DNA of 64,000 nucleotides from Sordariomycetes sp. S80-01Y (lineage: Eukaryota > Ascomycota > Sordariomycetes): assembly GCA_037042185.1 (NCBI GenBank), contig JAXQJY010000027.1, positions 1 to 64,000 on the forward strand. The letters are read 5' to 3'. The translations under genes and the position numbers were made by a program. Positions 47,934 through 60,000 of the stretch are shown piece by piece. Under the pieces are notes generated by a model, which made no database searches, was not told the origin of the DNA, and saw nothing but the letters and a program-made list of their open reading frames with translations. Position 1 is the first letter of the stretch, and every line of letters begins with the position of its first letter.

Positions 47934-49746
47934 TTAGGAACCTGCCATACCAGTGATATGGAACACAGTTGCTCCAGGAGGATGATAAGCAGAGAAGTAG
48001 TCGTCCCATACCAGGTCCTCCTGTGTCAAATGATTGCCCTGCAGATGTGCGAACCGCCTGAATAAAGTCCCAATGCTAACGTAGAGTTCACAATATGCAA
48101 GACTGCTGAGTTAGCAGTTTCAAGACTGGGAATAAGACACGGACGTACTTCATGCCAACACATCCTCGGGTTCCTTTAGAAAAGGGTATAAATGCCTTGT
48201 CGAGGCGCCGTGCTTCCTTTGGGTCAAGCCATCTACTTGGGTCGAACTCGCAGGGTTCGGGAAAATAACACTCATCCTGATGCATTATCCAGGAAGACAT
48301 CGACACGTAAGACTATGCAGTCAGTAACAGCTTCAAGCGGTGAAAGAGCACTTACGCCGGCCGGTACGTAGTGGCCGTTGAAGACCGCACCAGGCTCCGG
48401 TACTACACGGGGGAGACGGCCAGGTACGCCGAAAGAGAGCCTATAGAGTCAGCCAAGCCCAGTCGTTTACAGAGAGAGACTTACCGAAGACCTTCCTTTA
48501 TCACAGCAGTCTGAACCGCGTTAGATACTTAAGAAATGAAGTGAGCGGCGCACTCACTAAATATGGTAGCTTTTCCAGCTTGATATACTCCAAGGCGTCT
48601 GCATCACTCGGGAAGGCGTCTTTCAATTCCGCCACCAAGGTCCTGTAAATATCAGGGTTCTTCACTACGTTATAGGCAGCGACTGTCATCGCGTTGCCGG
48701 TAGTGTCAGCTGCCGCTACCAGGACGCTGTACGCCTCATCTTTGATTTGGTCTGGCGTTGGCACCACATATCCATCGCCCGGCGTCAGCAGAGCTTCAAA
48801 AATGGATGATCTTTCGATCTTGTCGCCTGCATCCATCTTGGCTTTCACGGCGAGAACCTGGGTACGACAATGCTATGATATTTTAGCGTAGTGAAGAAGG
48901 GACGATTTACCTGCCATACCTCTTGGAGATTTAGCACATGTTTCAAGGACCTGTTCATCGCCTTTGCCACAGCACTAGGCATAGAAAGAGCCACCTTCTG
49001 CAGGCCCGGCCATTGCTGAAATACCCACATCGTCGGACCAATTCCATTGACCATTTCGAAGAACCCGCGTCCCAAGTCTGCCGTGTCCAGCAGGTGGTAG
49101 CTCTCTCCAAAGGCATAGTCAGTGATAACGTCGACGGAAATTGCGCGGAATGCATGGTGCATATCCACTGCTTCCTTTCTTTCCAGCTTAGCAGAAATCA
49201 ATTTTGTGAGCTTCTCTGCCCTCGACTGGACAATGTGTTCGAGGTTGATGACATTCCGCCGGGAAAAGAAAGGATCAAGCCTTGACCTCCGGACGCGATG
49301 CACGCTGTTCGGGCCGGTACTGAAAGTCGAGTACCCAATACCAAAACCGTCGTAGAATTGCGGCGACTTGGCGTATTTGGTCCCGACAGAGTATATTACC
49401 TCGTAGTTGTCGGGGTCGCTGAGGTGGACTTCATCTGGGGTGATGCGCACAACCGGGCCCATTGAAGGGTGAGCACTAGTTACTGAAGCCTGGTGGAAAA
49501 GGGTTCCAGCTTACCATATTTCTTATGTAACTTGCCTATCTGGTAGTAATATCGGCTGCCACTGGCCAGGCTGAAGTAAGTCTGATACAGGTACGTTGCG
49601 CCCGCCAGCTTGGGTCCAGGGACAGATGCAAGGGGATGTAAAAAGATGTTGTAGATGAGCGAAAGCATGAGTGAGCCAGCGGCGACCAAGACAGCCAAGC
49701 AAAGGGCTACGAATGAGACGCTGTAGCGCTCTTCTCCGGCAGCCAT
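47934..49746 (-). CDS. Membrane-bound cytochrome P450
   Basis: Seven exons, 49746-49515, 49482-48911, 48857-48558, 48510-48485, 48440-48356, 48312-48149 and 48102-47934, give 515 residues. An N-terminal anchor (about 15-35) is followed by the proline hinge HPLASVPGPKLAG. The I-helix oxygen motif is VAAADTTGNAM, the K-helix ExxR is KEGLR (split by the 26-nt exon), and FDPSRWL precedes the haem loop FSKGTRGCVGMN with Cys456. It is an ER monooxygenase, likely tailoring a secondary metabolite. The first junction is odd: the only in-frame AG gives a 32-nt intron and inserts about eight residues between HKKY and GPVVRITPDEVH; other junctions are canonical. It is divergent from the LaeA-like methyltransferase gene. 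Confidence 0.9.
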
Positions 49747-50302
49747 GGTGGGGTGAGGTTTAAGCTGTAGTCAATCTTTGAAAATGCGGTCTTAGGGAGA
49801 AGATGGGAGCTTGGACACGTTTTGTCCCATATGCTCTGCCCGCGGAGTGGAAAGCCAACAGTCACATCTCTCGGGGTCAATGTACGGTCCAGACGGACCA
49901 GGAGTAAGCCGTGTGGAGAACATGTCTTCAGCCCGCCGTTCCGATTAGCTGTCAAAGTTGACGAGCGGGGATCAGGGAGAAGAGAAAAGAGATAACATTC
50001 GCAGCTGGCCACGTTTCGAGCCAATGAATCACGCCAGTAACAAAACAACCTGCCGTGTTGCTGCACGGACGAACTAACACCAGGGCACCAAGTCCCCTCA
50101 TTTGGCCTGAGGCATCAACACGAACCGTTTGTTTCTCGCGCCTTTTTCAACGTGGCGTACAAAGTCAAGGGACGATATATAAAACCCCTGAAACGTCGAG
50201 ATTGCTATTCCTTCCGGGCGATACACCAATTTTTATGACCTTATTACTTCGCAGTGTGACCTAGCAGCCAATCAAATATATCTCTGTGACCAGAGGTTCC
50301 CC
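49747..50302. promoter_or_regulatory. Divergent promoter of the P450 and methyltransferase genes
   Basis: 556 bp lie between the start codons. GGACGATATATAAAACCCC near 50171-50189 is a clear TATA element for the methyltransferase. No such element was found towards the P450. A shared control region is inferred from geometry only. Confidence 0.5.
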
Positions 50303-51864
50303 ATGGCAGAGCCGGATCAGCCCGCGACTCCACCTACAAATAATGTAACATGGAAAACAGGCCCAGACTGACTGAGGAGCTAAGTTGACCGGTGCACAGC
50401 CAGCGGAGGATGAAGGTGAAGTGCCCGACGACACCGACTCGGCGATAGGAGATGGCACGTAAGTGGTTTTTTTTTATGTTTAATATGTGTGTCCGAGGGA
50501 GGATAGAATCTGAAAAGCTGACCGAACCTATGTATGAAGCGCAAGCTCAACGGCATCCCTCACCAGCACGATCCTCCAGTATCGTGAATTGCATGGTCGC
50601 ACCTTTCACAACTATGGTAGCACGGAATACTGGTAAGTAGCGGCGACATTATGTTCTAGCTATCGTCGCTGACATCCTCAAAAGGGGTCCCAATGATGCG
50701 GTGCAGAATGAGCAGCTCGATATTGGGTTTGTACTTGATTCATGAATAAGTTGAGATGCGACAAGACTCAGCTCATTATTCACAGCCACCATATGCTTAC
50801 CATGTTGCTCGGTGACAAGCTCTTCCTCGCCCCCATAAGTAGGAATCCTGGGAAGGTTCTCGACGTAGGCACCGGCACTGGAATATGGGCTATGTATAGT
50901 TTCCTCTCCTAGTAACCCTACTTTTCTGGCCCCCGTGGTAAGCTGACCCGATCTTCCATGCACAGGGATTTTGCGGATGAGTACCCTTCAGCAACGGTTA
51001 TCGGCACAGATCTCTCCCCGACTCAACCCTCCTGGGTTCCGCCAAACGTTAAATTTGAAATTGACGATGCCCAGATGGATTGGACGTACGCCGAGGACGA
51101 CTTTGACTTTGTGCACATGCGGTGCCTAATGGGAAGTATAGACAGCTGGCCGCGTCTCTTTGGACAGGCCTTCCGGTGAGTTTCAGCTTTCTTTCTATTA
51201 CGAATGCTATCAGCGACGAACAAAAAAGTTCGGGGCTCTTCTCTAATGCTTTGAAGCTCAATCAAGCCAAATGGCTACATAGAGTCTCTGGAAATGGACA
51301 TTCAGTTTACCTCAGATGACGGCACCGTTGGCCCCGGGCACACAATGTACGAATGGTCACAATTATTCATCGACGCGGGTGAGAAGATGGGCCGAACCTT
51401 CAAGATCCCCAACCAATCCAAAAGGCTCATCGAAAAGGCGGGCTTTGTTGACGTCAAGGAAACGAGATATAAAATGCCTGTCGGGGCATGGCCAAAAGAT
51501 AAGCGATGGAAGGAGATCGGGATGTGGAATCTCACATACCTGACGACGGGACTCGAAGGCATGGCATTATATATACTCAAGAACGTTCTCGGAGTAAGTG
51601 ATTGCCCAACAGCAACTGCGGTCATCTTCTACAGTAGACAGTATGGAGGGCAAGAGATGAAGGTTTAGCGACGCTAACCTGAAACAGTGGGAATACGCCG
51701 AGATCCAAGCTCTAACCGGAAAGATGCGAGCAGCACTCCGGGACAAGAAGAATCACGGGTATTATGAGATGTAAGTGCTTTCCTTGCATCTCTCCCCGTC
51801 TCCATCTCTCTTTATACTTACTGCCCCGGCCACCAGCACTGTAGTGTATGGTCGCAAGCCCTAA
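50303..51864 (+). CDS. LaeA-like SAM-dependent methyltransferase
   Basis: Nine exons, 50303-50344, 50400-50458, 50546-50632, 50685-50726, 50786-50893, 50966-51175, 51257-51593, 51688-51770 and 51837-51864, sum exactly to 331 residues. An acidic disordered N-terminus ([17 protein letters not shown]) precedes the family's [21 protein letters not shown] motif I is [17 protein letters not shown] (101-117), followed by [17 protein letters not shown] and the motif around [12 protein letters not shown]. This is the LaeA/class I methyltransferase family of filamentous fungi, whose members either regulate secondary metabolism or methylate small molecules. Divergence from a P450 favours a tailoring or local role. 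Nine exons in 1.56 kb is dense. Intron ends are conventional except GTAACA (50345) and GTTTGT (50727). Confidence 0.88.
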
Positions 51865-53280
51865 AGAGTTCGGCTGGCATAAGATTAGTGATGGGATCAT
51901 GGCACCAGCATGAATCAGGGGCGGAGTACAGACGATGAAGAATAAGCTAAAGAATGAGACGGATCCTTCAGGGGGGGAAGTAGTCGTATCGCATCAACGG
52001 ACCACACAGTAAGTGAAGAGAGCCGCAAGAGTGATAGATGAGTGATCCTGGGGCGGCAATTGATGTACTCTATAAGTTGGAGGATAGGAATAAGGATTGA
52101 CGATGGTTGCAAGACGAAAGACGCGCCACAGGCAGGCACAGAACAAACCAGGCTGTCTTCTCGTGACATCGGTGAACACCTGCAGGTCAACTTTTGATCC
52201 CAACATTGAGCACATTATTGCCATTCTTTGGTGCCGCAGCTTGGTGCGTTTCTCAGTGTACTCTGTATCTTGCAGCGGAGTACTGATCGGGGGCATTCTT
52301 CCATGGCTCTGGATCACACGCTGACGCTGACTGCTCGCAGCCCCTGAGGGTCAAAGCTTTCTATGGAGCTGTCAAAGTGTAGTTATTTGTCGCTCAACGA
52401 GTCGTTCCTCCAGCTGTCTGTGCTAGAGGCGTCGCTGTCCCGAGAGCCGGATCTGAATAGGCCCCAGAACCGTACGGCATATCTTGGGTGTGATGGTGGT
52501 GGTGATAGCGAACATTTAGAGTACGAGCGTGCCATGATGACTATTGGTCGGAAGTAAGATTGAAGACGAGGTTATATTAATGCGTTCGGTGCTCACAAGG
52601 TGAAGTATTTGGGAGACTCTTGTAAGACTACAGTTCAGAAGGGCGCAGCATAAGAGTAATGAGCAGAACTCAGAGATGCCGAGTGGGAGATTTGTATACT
52701 TAGCATGTGTTTTAAAAGGGCGCTTGCTTTGTTCGGCGGTCGATTGTCATGATGGAGGCTGACATTGCGGAGCGGTCTGTGCTGGACCATGACGCCGATG
52801 GTTTTATTAATGGCGGTTGGGTCTGGCGGTGCGGAACGAGCTGTATCTTATCCGTGGACCAAACTTCCTGAGAAGTGTGTGGCTGCGCTGATCCACGATG
52901 GAATTATCGAGGGACTCAATGCAGAGGTGAAAAGGTCTAACGAAGAGGGCGTCGGCAACAAGCTTTCTGGACAGCTTCAAGCGCCGTACTGGCAATCTAA
53001 ATGTCAATACCCTGGGACAGCGTTCGAATTTTGGTCGCTGAACGTAAACTCAGATCTCTGAACTGTTGTATTGCCTCCTAGTAAGCGTCAGAACAGGATC
53101 CCCGCATTATATTGACCTCCCTCTGCCAGCTCTTATGTCGATGAAGTCTTATTCGTAATTAAAATCCCGACCGTAAGCTCCATCTAAGCGAGAAACATGT
53201 TTTTGCCTAGCTTGATGCACGTATCACACCTCAACAATCCACTCCTTGCACTGCCGATTCATTAACTGGCCACAGAGGTG
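51865..53280. other. Intergenic stretch, no gene assigned
   Basis: Short frames occur at 52363-52557 and 52765-53061 (+). The second could be an exon (TKLPEKCVAALIHDGIIEGL), but no flanking splice partner was found and no family is recognised. Confidence 0.4.
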
Positions 53281-54039
53281 CTAGGCCTTTGTTCTTGTCG
53301 TAGCTAGTGGAGGCCTCGTTGCCTGATATGCCTCTTTGTCAAAAAAAGGGCGCGACGACATGTCCGTGGGCTTGCAGCTTGGAAGCGCCAGAGAGACTGG
53401 TGCCTTATCCAACACGTCCAAGAACGACCGAGGCATGTTTTCATAGATAGCCTCGCCATTTCTTCCATTCTCGCATGGCGCTACCTTTACCACAAAAACA
53501 TCTCCGAAATACCGATGTGGGTGGTTGTCGTTCCACCGGCTAATCCACGCAGGCACAGATACGTTTTCTGGCAGATCGTCGATGGCATATGAGTAGAAGA
53601 CGTAGTATGTTCCCGACAGGAACGAATACCGCTGCTCCAAAAGATATCTTTGCTGATCGCCTAGGTGCCTTTGTCGTAGATGAAGGTTCTCCTTGCCCCC
53701 AAGCTCTAAATGTGAATAGAAGAGCAACCTGTGGAGGTCATGCTTCAGGCGTGCATGGTGTGCTGTCTCTACTTGATCGTGCTGCTGGAGGTCGAGCCTA
53801 TGTATGTCACGGAACATCCAAGCACGGTGGATCTTCCAGTAGGGCCGCAGGTCGGGTACGTGGATGAGGAAGTTATCCCTGCTTGCGCAGCCGGAGGGAT
53901 CGGTCGTGCTAAGAGTCACAAGGTGAGCACGACTGCCATTGACGGGTATTCTGACTCCAGTGAAAGTTTGTGCTGGAGGACGCAACGGCTGCTTCGGCTC
54001 TTCTTGCCAGCCCAGAAGAGATGCAATCCAAGCAGCCAT
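53281..54039 (-). CDS. Hypothetical 252-residue protein
   Basis: A single exon from the first ATG in frame (54039) encodes 252 residues. The N-terminus is WIASLLGWQEEP. The middle is rich in His, Arg and Leu with coiled-coil-like stretches (HARLKHDLHRLLFYSHLEL), and the C-terminal half is aromatic (YSFLSGTYYVFYSYAID, then WISRWNDNHPHRYFGDVFVV). There is no signal peptide, membrane span or known catalytic motif. The even spread of conserved-looking aromatic residues and the absence of low-complexity sequence favour a real gene over chance. Family and role not recognised. Confidence 0.5.
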   Translation of the reverse strand: MAAWIASLLGWQEEPKQPLRPPAQTFTGVRIPVNGSRAHLVTLSTTDPSGCASRDNFLIHVPDLRPYWKIHRAWMFRDIHRLDLQQHDQVETAHHARLKHDLHRLLFYSHLELGGKENLHLRQRHLGDQQRYLLEQRYSFLSGTYYVFYSYAIDDLPENVSVPAWISRWNDNHPHRYFGDVFVVKVAPCENGRNGEAIYENMPRSFLDVLDKAPVSLALPSCKPTDMSSRPFFDKEAYQATRPPLATTRTKA

Positions 54040-55504
54040 TTCGAACAATGTTTAGACCGAGTAGATACGGCAAACGGACGTGGTCAATGGGACGATGTCT
54101 GCCGTTTGGACGTTTTCTGGGAAAATGCTGCGGTGCGACGAAAGGACCGAGGCGGAAACAGCAGAGCGACAAACGCAGCTAGGCAGACAAGAATGAGGCG
54201 AACATTTGAGAAGTGAGGGGGGCGTCGAGTGTATCGTGACCCGTCGATGAGACAACCCCGCTCATCGCGGCCCGGGCCTTTCTGGAAAAACCCCCAATTA
54301 GGTGTGAGGGCGGTTGGCTCGGACAAGTATACGTGGGGGCGGCACGTTAGCTGTCGCGGCGTAGGATGCCATCTCTCGTTTCCGTGCCTGAAATTTTTCC
54401 TCAAATGACGGGCGTTACTCATAATGCTCTTCGAGGTCTCACGCCTGGATAAGTTTTGACAGTGCTGCAGTCTAGCTCCAGACATGGTTGTGAAGAAGCC
54501 AATGAGTAGAACACTTCAAGACCCACCTCTACTCTGGTTGGTATCATTAGCCTGTGAGGTTCTGACGTTCCTGCATCCGCTCACTCGGGGCAATTGGGTG
54601 GTAACGAAAACAAGACAAGCCTCATATGATAGCCACGGGGGACTGGAAGCCGAAGCCTGTAACATGTCGGCGCAGGAAAGCTCAGGAAAACAATTCTAGG
54701 CACAAATTCTACCGTCTGTTGAAGCTTCCATCCACCTGATTTTTGGTAAGCAAGATTGCACGAGTAGATCGTTTGTTCACGCACCTACGCTAAAGCCGCC
54801 TTCTAAAAGGCTAATCATCTTGAGCGGTCTGATGGCAGACGAGAATTTCTCTCCCCTCGAGACAAGCTTGTTTTTCCTTCATCAATCAAAGTTCGCATTG
54901 AATATAGCTGGTACAAGCTCGTGATGGGTGTTTCCTTTCTTTCTTGAATCGGGGGATAATCCTCCTCGATATTCGAGGAATTTAGTATATTGGATACTTC
55001 GGCTCCTGTAGGAGAATCTAGGTGGTAGATGGTTGACGGAGGACTGTGGAGCTCGCCATATGTTGTCCTTCGATGAGAACTCGCGATTGCGTCTCTGGAT
55101 GGGTTATTACGGCTTATGGTCTCAAACCGTGAGTCTCAACCTCTAGTCTATGTCACCGCTTCTGCCGCGAAAGACCTACGGGGCTATTCAGCGAATTAGG
55201 GGCAATGAGCCAAGGTAGCACTGCCGACTCAGGTCAAATGTAGGAGCACAATTTGTACTCGTTTTACTTATGGAGTCAAATCTATGACGCACCGAGCCCG
55301 ACACTTGACTTTATATGTGGAGCGTTCGAGTTTGTGTAAGCTATGCCCTTACAAGTGGTATATGATGGCTGGTCCGCAGAAGGTTTCTTGTACGGAGATC
55401 GATGGGGAACCCGTATACGAACGGTCTTGGTGCGTCTCAAATGTGTGACGGATGAAAGTTTCCTGAAGGAGTTTCTTGAAGGAGCTCCGATGTTTGTATC
55501 ACTC
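54040..55504. other. Intergenic stretch with coding-like patches
   Basis: Patches near 55090-55130 (+, reading LRLW MGYYGLWSQ before a GTGAGT donor) and 55250-55440 look like exon pieces, but they could not be joined with confidence. The rest shows nothing. Confidence 0.35.
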
Positions 55505-55744
55505 AGTTCGTAGTTGTAGGAGAGCCATCACAACCAAACCCTATAATCTAGGCTCCACTGACGACACGGAACTAAGCGAGGATACATGGCACGCGGTCTG
55601 GTGGCTTCCATTGTGAGTTACTCTCTGGGGCAAAAACTTTCAATTCATTCGATGTATTCGCAGGCTGATTGCAGGTGGTACCACTTAGATCTCAGCGATG
55701 TGGACTTGGATCAGGAGAGCCAGCTTCTGGGTGTTCCGACTTAG
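55505..55744 (+). CDS. Possible 3' exons of an unrecognised spliced gene
   Basis: An open stretch reading YNLGSTDDTELSEDTWHAVW ends at a GTGAGT donor (55613). A 62-nt intron ending GATTGCAG joins it in frame to WYHLDLSDVDLDQESQLLGV and a TAG at 55742-55744. The composition (acidic, Trp-rich) is protein-like. The 5' part is not resolved, and no family is recognised. It may be a decayed gene. Confidence 0.25.
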
Positions 55745-56062
55745 GATCTACCCATTTTGACTCGGCTGCATCGAGCTTAGCGGAAGCTCTGAATGACACA
55801 GATGATTGGGTCGTGAATTGCAAAATCCAGTGCATCCACTCTGTTGCTAAGCCAATAGGCGACGTGAAAACCAAAGTGCAGACCGAGGTGCATATGCATC
55901 TCGGGAGCGACTTCTGATTGGCGTAGCCATGGATGGGATATCAAGGTCTATAAGTCAAGGTTGAAGGTATGTAGTCGGACATTCAAGCAACTTCAGCATT
56001 ATCTCAACACTCATCAGACATCCAAATCAAATCAACTCTCCCGTAGACAACTAGAGACGGCA

Positions 56063-56734
56063 ATGGCACCTATCACAAACTCGTCCTTCGAAAATGTTGT
56101 CTCTTCGAGTCATAGAATGCAGGAACGTTCGCCATCGGTGGATGAGACTTTTTTGGGGATTTCCATATGTCTTCTCTCCGTCAATCTCTTTCTACTTGTT
56201 CTAGCACCGCTATGCATTGCGAAATGGATCCGAACGAAGAAGTTCAGGGGTCGTCGAGGTCCTCGTGGAGAGATAGGTCCTCCAGGGCCTTCAGGTTCTG
56301 CAGGACTGCTACAAGCTCCAGGTCGTGAAGGTAGAAATGAACACACAGGCAGAAGAGTCCGAAAAGGCTGTCGAGGAAAAGAAGGCCCTCAGGGACGTTA
56401 TTACCGCCCAGGTAGTCAAGGGCCTCAAGGTCCCCAAGGTCGTCGGGGTCCACGCACTCGTGATGGTCGTGAAGGCCCCTTGGTTTCTGATGGTATAAAG
56501 CTCAGCGATATACAAGAATGGCCGACTACAGACCCTGAATGGACAGAGTACTGGAGAAAGGCTACCGAAGTAAACCAGACAGCAGCTGTGAATTCGAATC
56601 AGGGTCAAGGTGGATCACCCGCAAAGTCAACCCCCAGACCATTGGCCTCAAAAGGACCTACAGAAGACCAGACACTCTCAGAAAAGCCCACAGAAGGTCA
56701 GTATTATACGGAAGCCCTCGACATGGTGCTTTAA
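56063..56734 (+). CDS. Membrane-anchored collagen-like protein
   Basis: A single exon encodes 223 residues from ATG 56063. Residues 30-53 form one membrane span (LGISICLLSVNLFLLVLAPL and onward), followed by a basic stop (KWIRTKKFRGRRG). From Gly63 to residue 140 the chain keeps a strict three-residue register for 26 triplets; 21 start with Gly (for example GPPGPSGSAG and GSQGPQGPQGRRG), while positions 84, 93, 99, 114 and 132 have lost it. A Pro/Ser/Thr-rich tail ends the protein. Collagen-like proteins are rare in fungi and are thought to form triple-helical surface fibres; the topology here suggests a short cytosolic N-terminus and the helix outside. An earlier start would need a non-ATG codon. 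Confidence 0.72.
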   Translation: MAPITNSSFENVVSSSHRMQERSPSVDETFLGISICLLSVNLFLLVLAPLCIAKWIRTKKFRGRRGPRGEIGPPGPSGSAGLLQAPGREGRNEHTGRRVRKGCRGKEGPQGRYYRPGSQGPQGPQGRRGPRTRDGREGPLVSDGIKLSDIQEWPTTDPEWTEYWRKATEVNQTAAVNSNQGQGGSPAKSTPRPLASKGPTEDQTLSEKPTEGQYYTEALDMVL

Positions 56735-56904
56735 CTGGCAATAACTCCATCTCTAGATTCCCAGTATAGATCAATCCCTAGTAATCATAAATTTGATTGC
56801 CCTAGAGGCGTTAAAGGGGTCTGAGCCCTGAGGTTCTACACAAAAGAGGAGTTTCTGTAAGTGTTGCAAGTCTTGAATATACGCCCTGGTTGGCTGAACT
56901 AACA

Positions 56905-57056
56905 TTTGAAATTTAAGTGACCATCTTGCCGTACCAGGCTGTCCACAAGAAGGTTGCGACGTGCACTTTACTGAGAAGTGGAGGATGAACAGGCATGTCA
57001 AGAGATGCCCAGGTTACTCGATTACACCTATCCGTGCGATACCTGATATAGGATAA
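56905..57056 (+). pseudogene. Orphan exon with a C2HC zinc finger
   Basis: An ATG-less open stretch encodes one zinc finger, CPQEGCDVHFTEKWRMNRH followed by VKRC, with spacing C-x4-C-x12-H-x3-C (first Cys codon 56940-56942, last 57006-57008), then a stop at 57054-57056. The spacing is that of C2H2/C2HC DNA- or RNA-binding fingers. No partner exon or start was found, so it is probably a relic of a zinc-finger gene or an exon of an unresolved gene. Confidence 0.35.
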
Positions 57057-60000
57057 TATTATGAAAGGTAATGGGCAATATAAGCGAGTGTTAGTGTGAT
57101 CGTGATAGTGGTCGATGGCTACTGACGATCAACCTTTGTGGAGGATTTAGATGCATTTGCTAAGGCGGAAGAGGACAAATCAAGTCACATCAGCCCTTAA
57201 TGTATTGGCAGTTCATGTACCTTACTATATGTCCTTTGTCCGGGGACATCTGTGCTAACACACGACCCCTAGCCGCCCCAAATCACCCCCAATCAATATC
57301 TAGCCAATTGACCACTAAGCTTGATTCCTGTGATATAGACACCTGTTTTGCGCGGCATTTAGCCCCGCGCTTGGGTTTCTAAACCTTACACGGGCCACGC
57401 CGCGATCGCTAATCGTCTTGCATTCCCGTGAAAGGGCATGACACCTGTGCATGTTCGAGTTTCCGAGGCTCGCGAAAAAGCTAGATTCTAATATTGTTTC
57501 TATTAGAACGAGAAAATACCCGACAGCCCTCCTGCACTCATGAAGATGTACTATTTTGAGCAACTCGTGGACTTTGTGTTTGGGATCATATTGCCATGAT
57601 TGAACAATACTTGGAAGTCTCATAAAATCGGAAAGGTGTAAAGACTAATTCTGCCCGCACGTAACGCTCAAATATCCCTCTTACTCTTCAAAGCAAACAG
57701 AAAACAGCAAAAATCGACCGAGCCCCAAAGGGCCCTTGCATCTGCCAAAGAAGTAGAAAGCTCATGGGCCAAAATTCGTTTAATTTTAAAGGCTTATTAA
57801 CTGATTTTAAAAGAACAGTTCCTCCATGATAACAATGAAAAAAATGTAAGACTCAGAATTATTACAATAAAAATCTAAAAAAGAAAAGAAGAAAAAAACA
57901 TACAACAGCCGGTATTCGCTGGTCGTCACCGACCCAACTACTAATCAGCCCCTCAGCGGCTTGACTATGGGAGAGCGGACGGGATCCCGTATTTTCCACT
58001 GGGTATGGTCGTATGTGCTAGATCTTATGTCAATTTGCACTATAATAGCCAGTGTATTACTAGATATTTAAATGACCCTTCCTTGACAAACAACCTAGAC
58101 AAGTAGAGAGATCGCTGCTATCTCGGATGACACTTATCGAGTATACTTCAGCCCCCATGGCACGAGCGCGATGTGCAACACGAACGACGCCGCAGCTGGT
58201 ACTGATCAAGCTTGCCAGAAGGACGAACGGCCCAGCCATGGACTGCTTTGCAAAAGATTTGCTACGCAAGCTGCTCAACCATCTCCGAACCACAGGCGAG
58301 CGATGATCTTCCCGATGAGCCGCGCGCAGCCGCGGATGATCTGGCTACCCGTCAAGCGCAAAGTAGACTGAGGAGTGTCATATCATGGTATCGACCCATA
58401 TCCTTACCTTGCAGAACATCCTCACTTGACGACAACAAGGCAGATTGAGCATAACCCCGTACGTGGTCGGAACCTCGGCTGAGGTAGGACAGCGTGGGCC
58501 CTACGAAAAGAAGGCAACTCCTCTCTACTGGAATACAGATCTCGGCAATGTCGTGGCTTTCCGCACAGACGACGAGGTCATTGCCGTCAACGATGTGATG
58601 ATGATGTGTCACTTTGCCACGCACAAACTACAGCCTATGTTTTAGAACGTCCTGGGGACCGTTCCTGCCAATCGAACGAAGCACAAAGTTTTGGACTTCG
58701 CTACTTGGAAGAATATGATGGCGTGCGGGGATAAAATGGCTGACGATGGTGAAGTCTGAGAGCTAAATTCGTACGCAGGTTCTTTGATGGATAATTCGAG
58801 ATACCTTTACAAGGCTTTTAGACATCGTTCCATTGCTAGAACAAACCAGCCCACAGCCTAATAGACCCGAGCATCCCCCCATGCTTAGATTAGCTGCACC
58901 ATTCATCGAACACTGCGAACAAGGGTAGCATGGCCTGCTGCCGGCAACAAGTCACCCAATGGCATCTTGTACCTTGAATAAACTAAGCCCAAAGACTACG
59001 CAGCAGTATTATAACCTGCAACGCGCTCCCTGAGCGATAGTGATATGAAGCGGCGCTGCCGGGCGTAAAGTCAATATCGGCTGCGTGCGCGAGCTGGACG
59101 CAGAGAAAAATCTAGATCCAAACGCCAATGTTGATCCAAAATATACAGATCCAGAAACTTATCCAAGTCCAGAACAATTGGAACAGGAGGCCGCCAAGGA
59201 TTCGGCAGAGGCGACGCGTGCTAACGGTCAGCGGTACGGCCAAGAGAGCAGCTAGCAGAGCGAGGTTGGATACTCGGATATGGACATGGCGAAGCGAACG
59301 TTCGAATCAGCCAATAGCTTGTGTATTGGTAGTTATAAAAGATGATATGATGCGAGTATTGAAGGAGTCCGAATCTGAACTCAAGAGATCTTTGCTGGTG
59401 AGTTGGCAGGCGGCAAGATTTATACTCAACCCATACAACTTGCCTTCCAGTTCATGAAGCCAACGCCCGGAATATGAACTCGGAATAAACCGCCTTTTTC
59501 CGCGGCCGATTCTGTTTGACAAAGCGCATACCGCCACCAAGGTGATCCCATTGTCTTCGCGTTCAACCCTTAAAGCCAGTACATCAATACAAGTGCTCGT
59601 GGCTGCGGACGGTGCGGAGTCGGGTGACGCTTTGTGTTATTGGTTGCAGCCAGAGTGCTAGGCCACCGTAGTCCAGAAGCGAAACAATGTAGCTAAACTT
59701 TTTCTTTGTCACTGCAGTACGGTGAGCTGAAGCGGTAACCCGCAACTGACAGCTCCCGGACAGTGCACGAGCACTGGCGACGTACTCCTTGTCTGCTGCA
59801 CCGCCACAGGCTAGTGCGCATTGACAGGGACCGACACCGTGCTGCGGAGGCTAGACCCAAAGTCATTGTCGAGTCACTCCAGTTCAAGTGACCAAGGAGT
59901 GGTTGACCTCGCACGAGCCCTTTGTCAAGCATGACACTAATCCAGCCCAATGCCGGCTATTATCATCTTGCCGCAGCTTAATGGTCTTATGTGCACACTC

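Noticed and set aside
58060-58645. Overlapping short frames on both strands
   Set aside because: No motif, no consistent splicing, and frames change every 60-80 codons.
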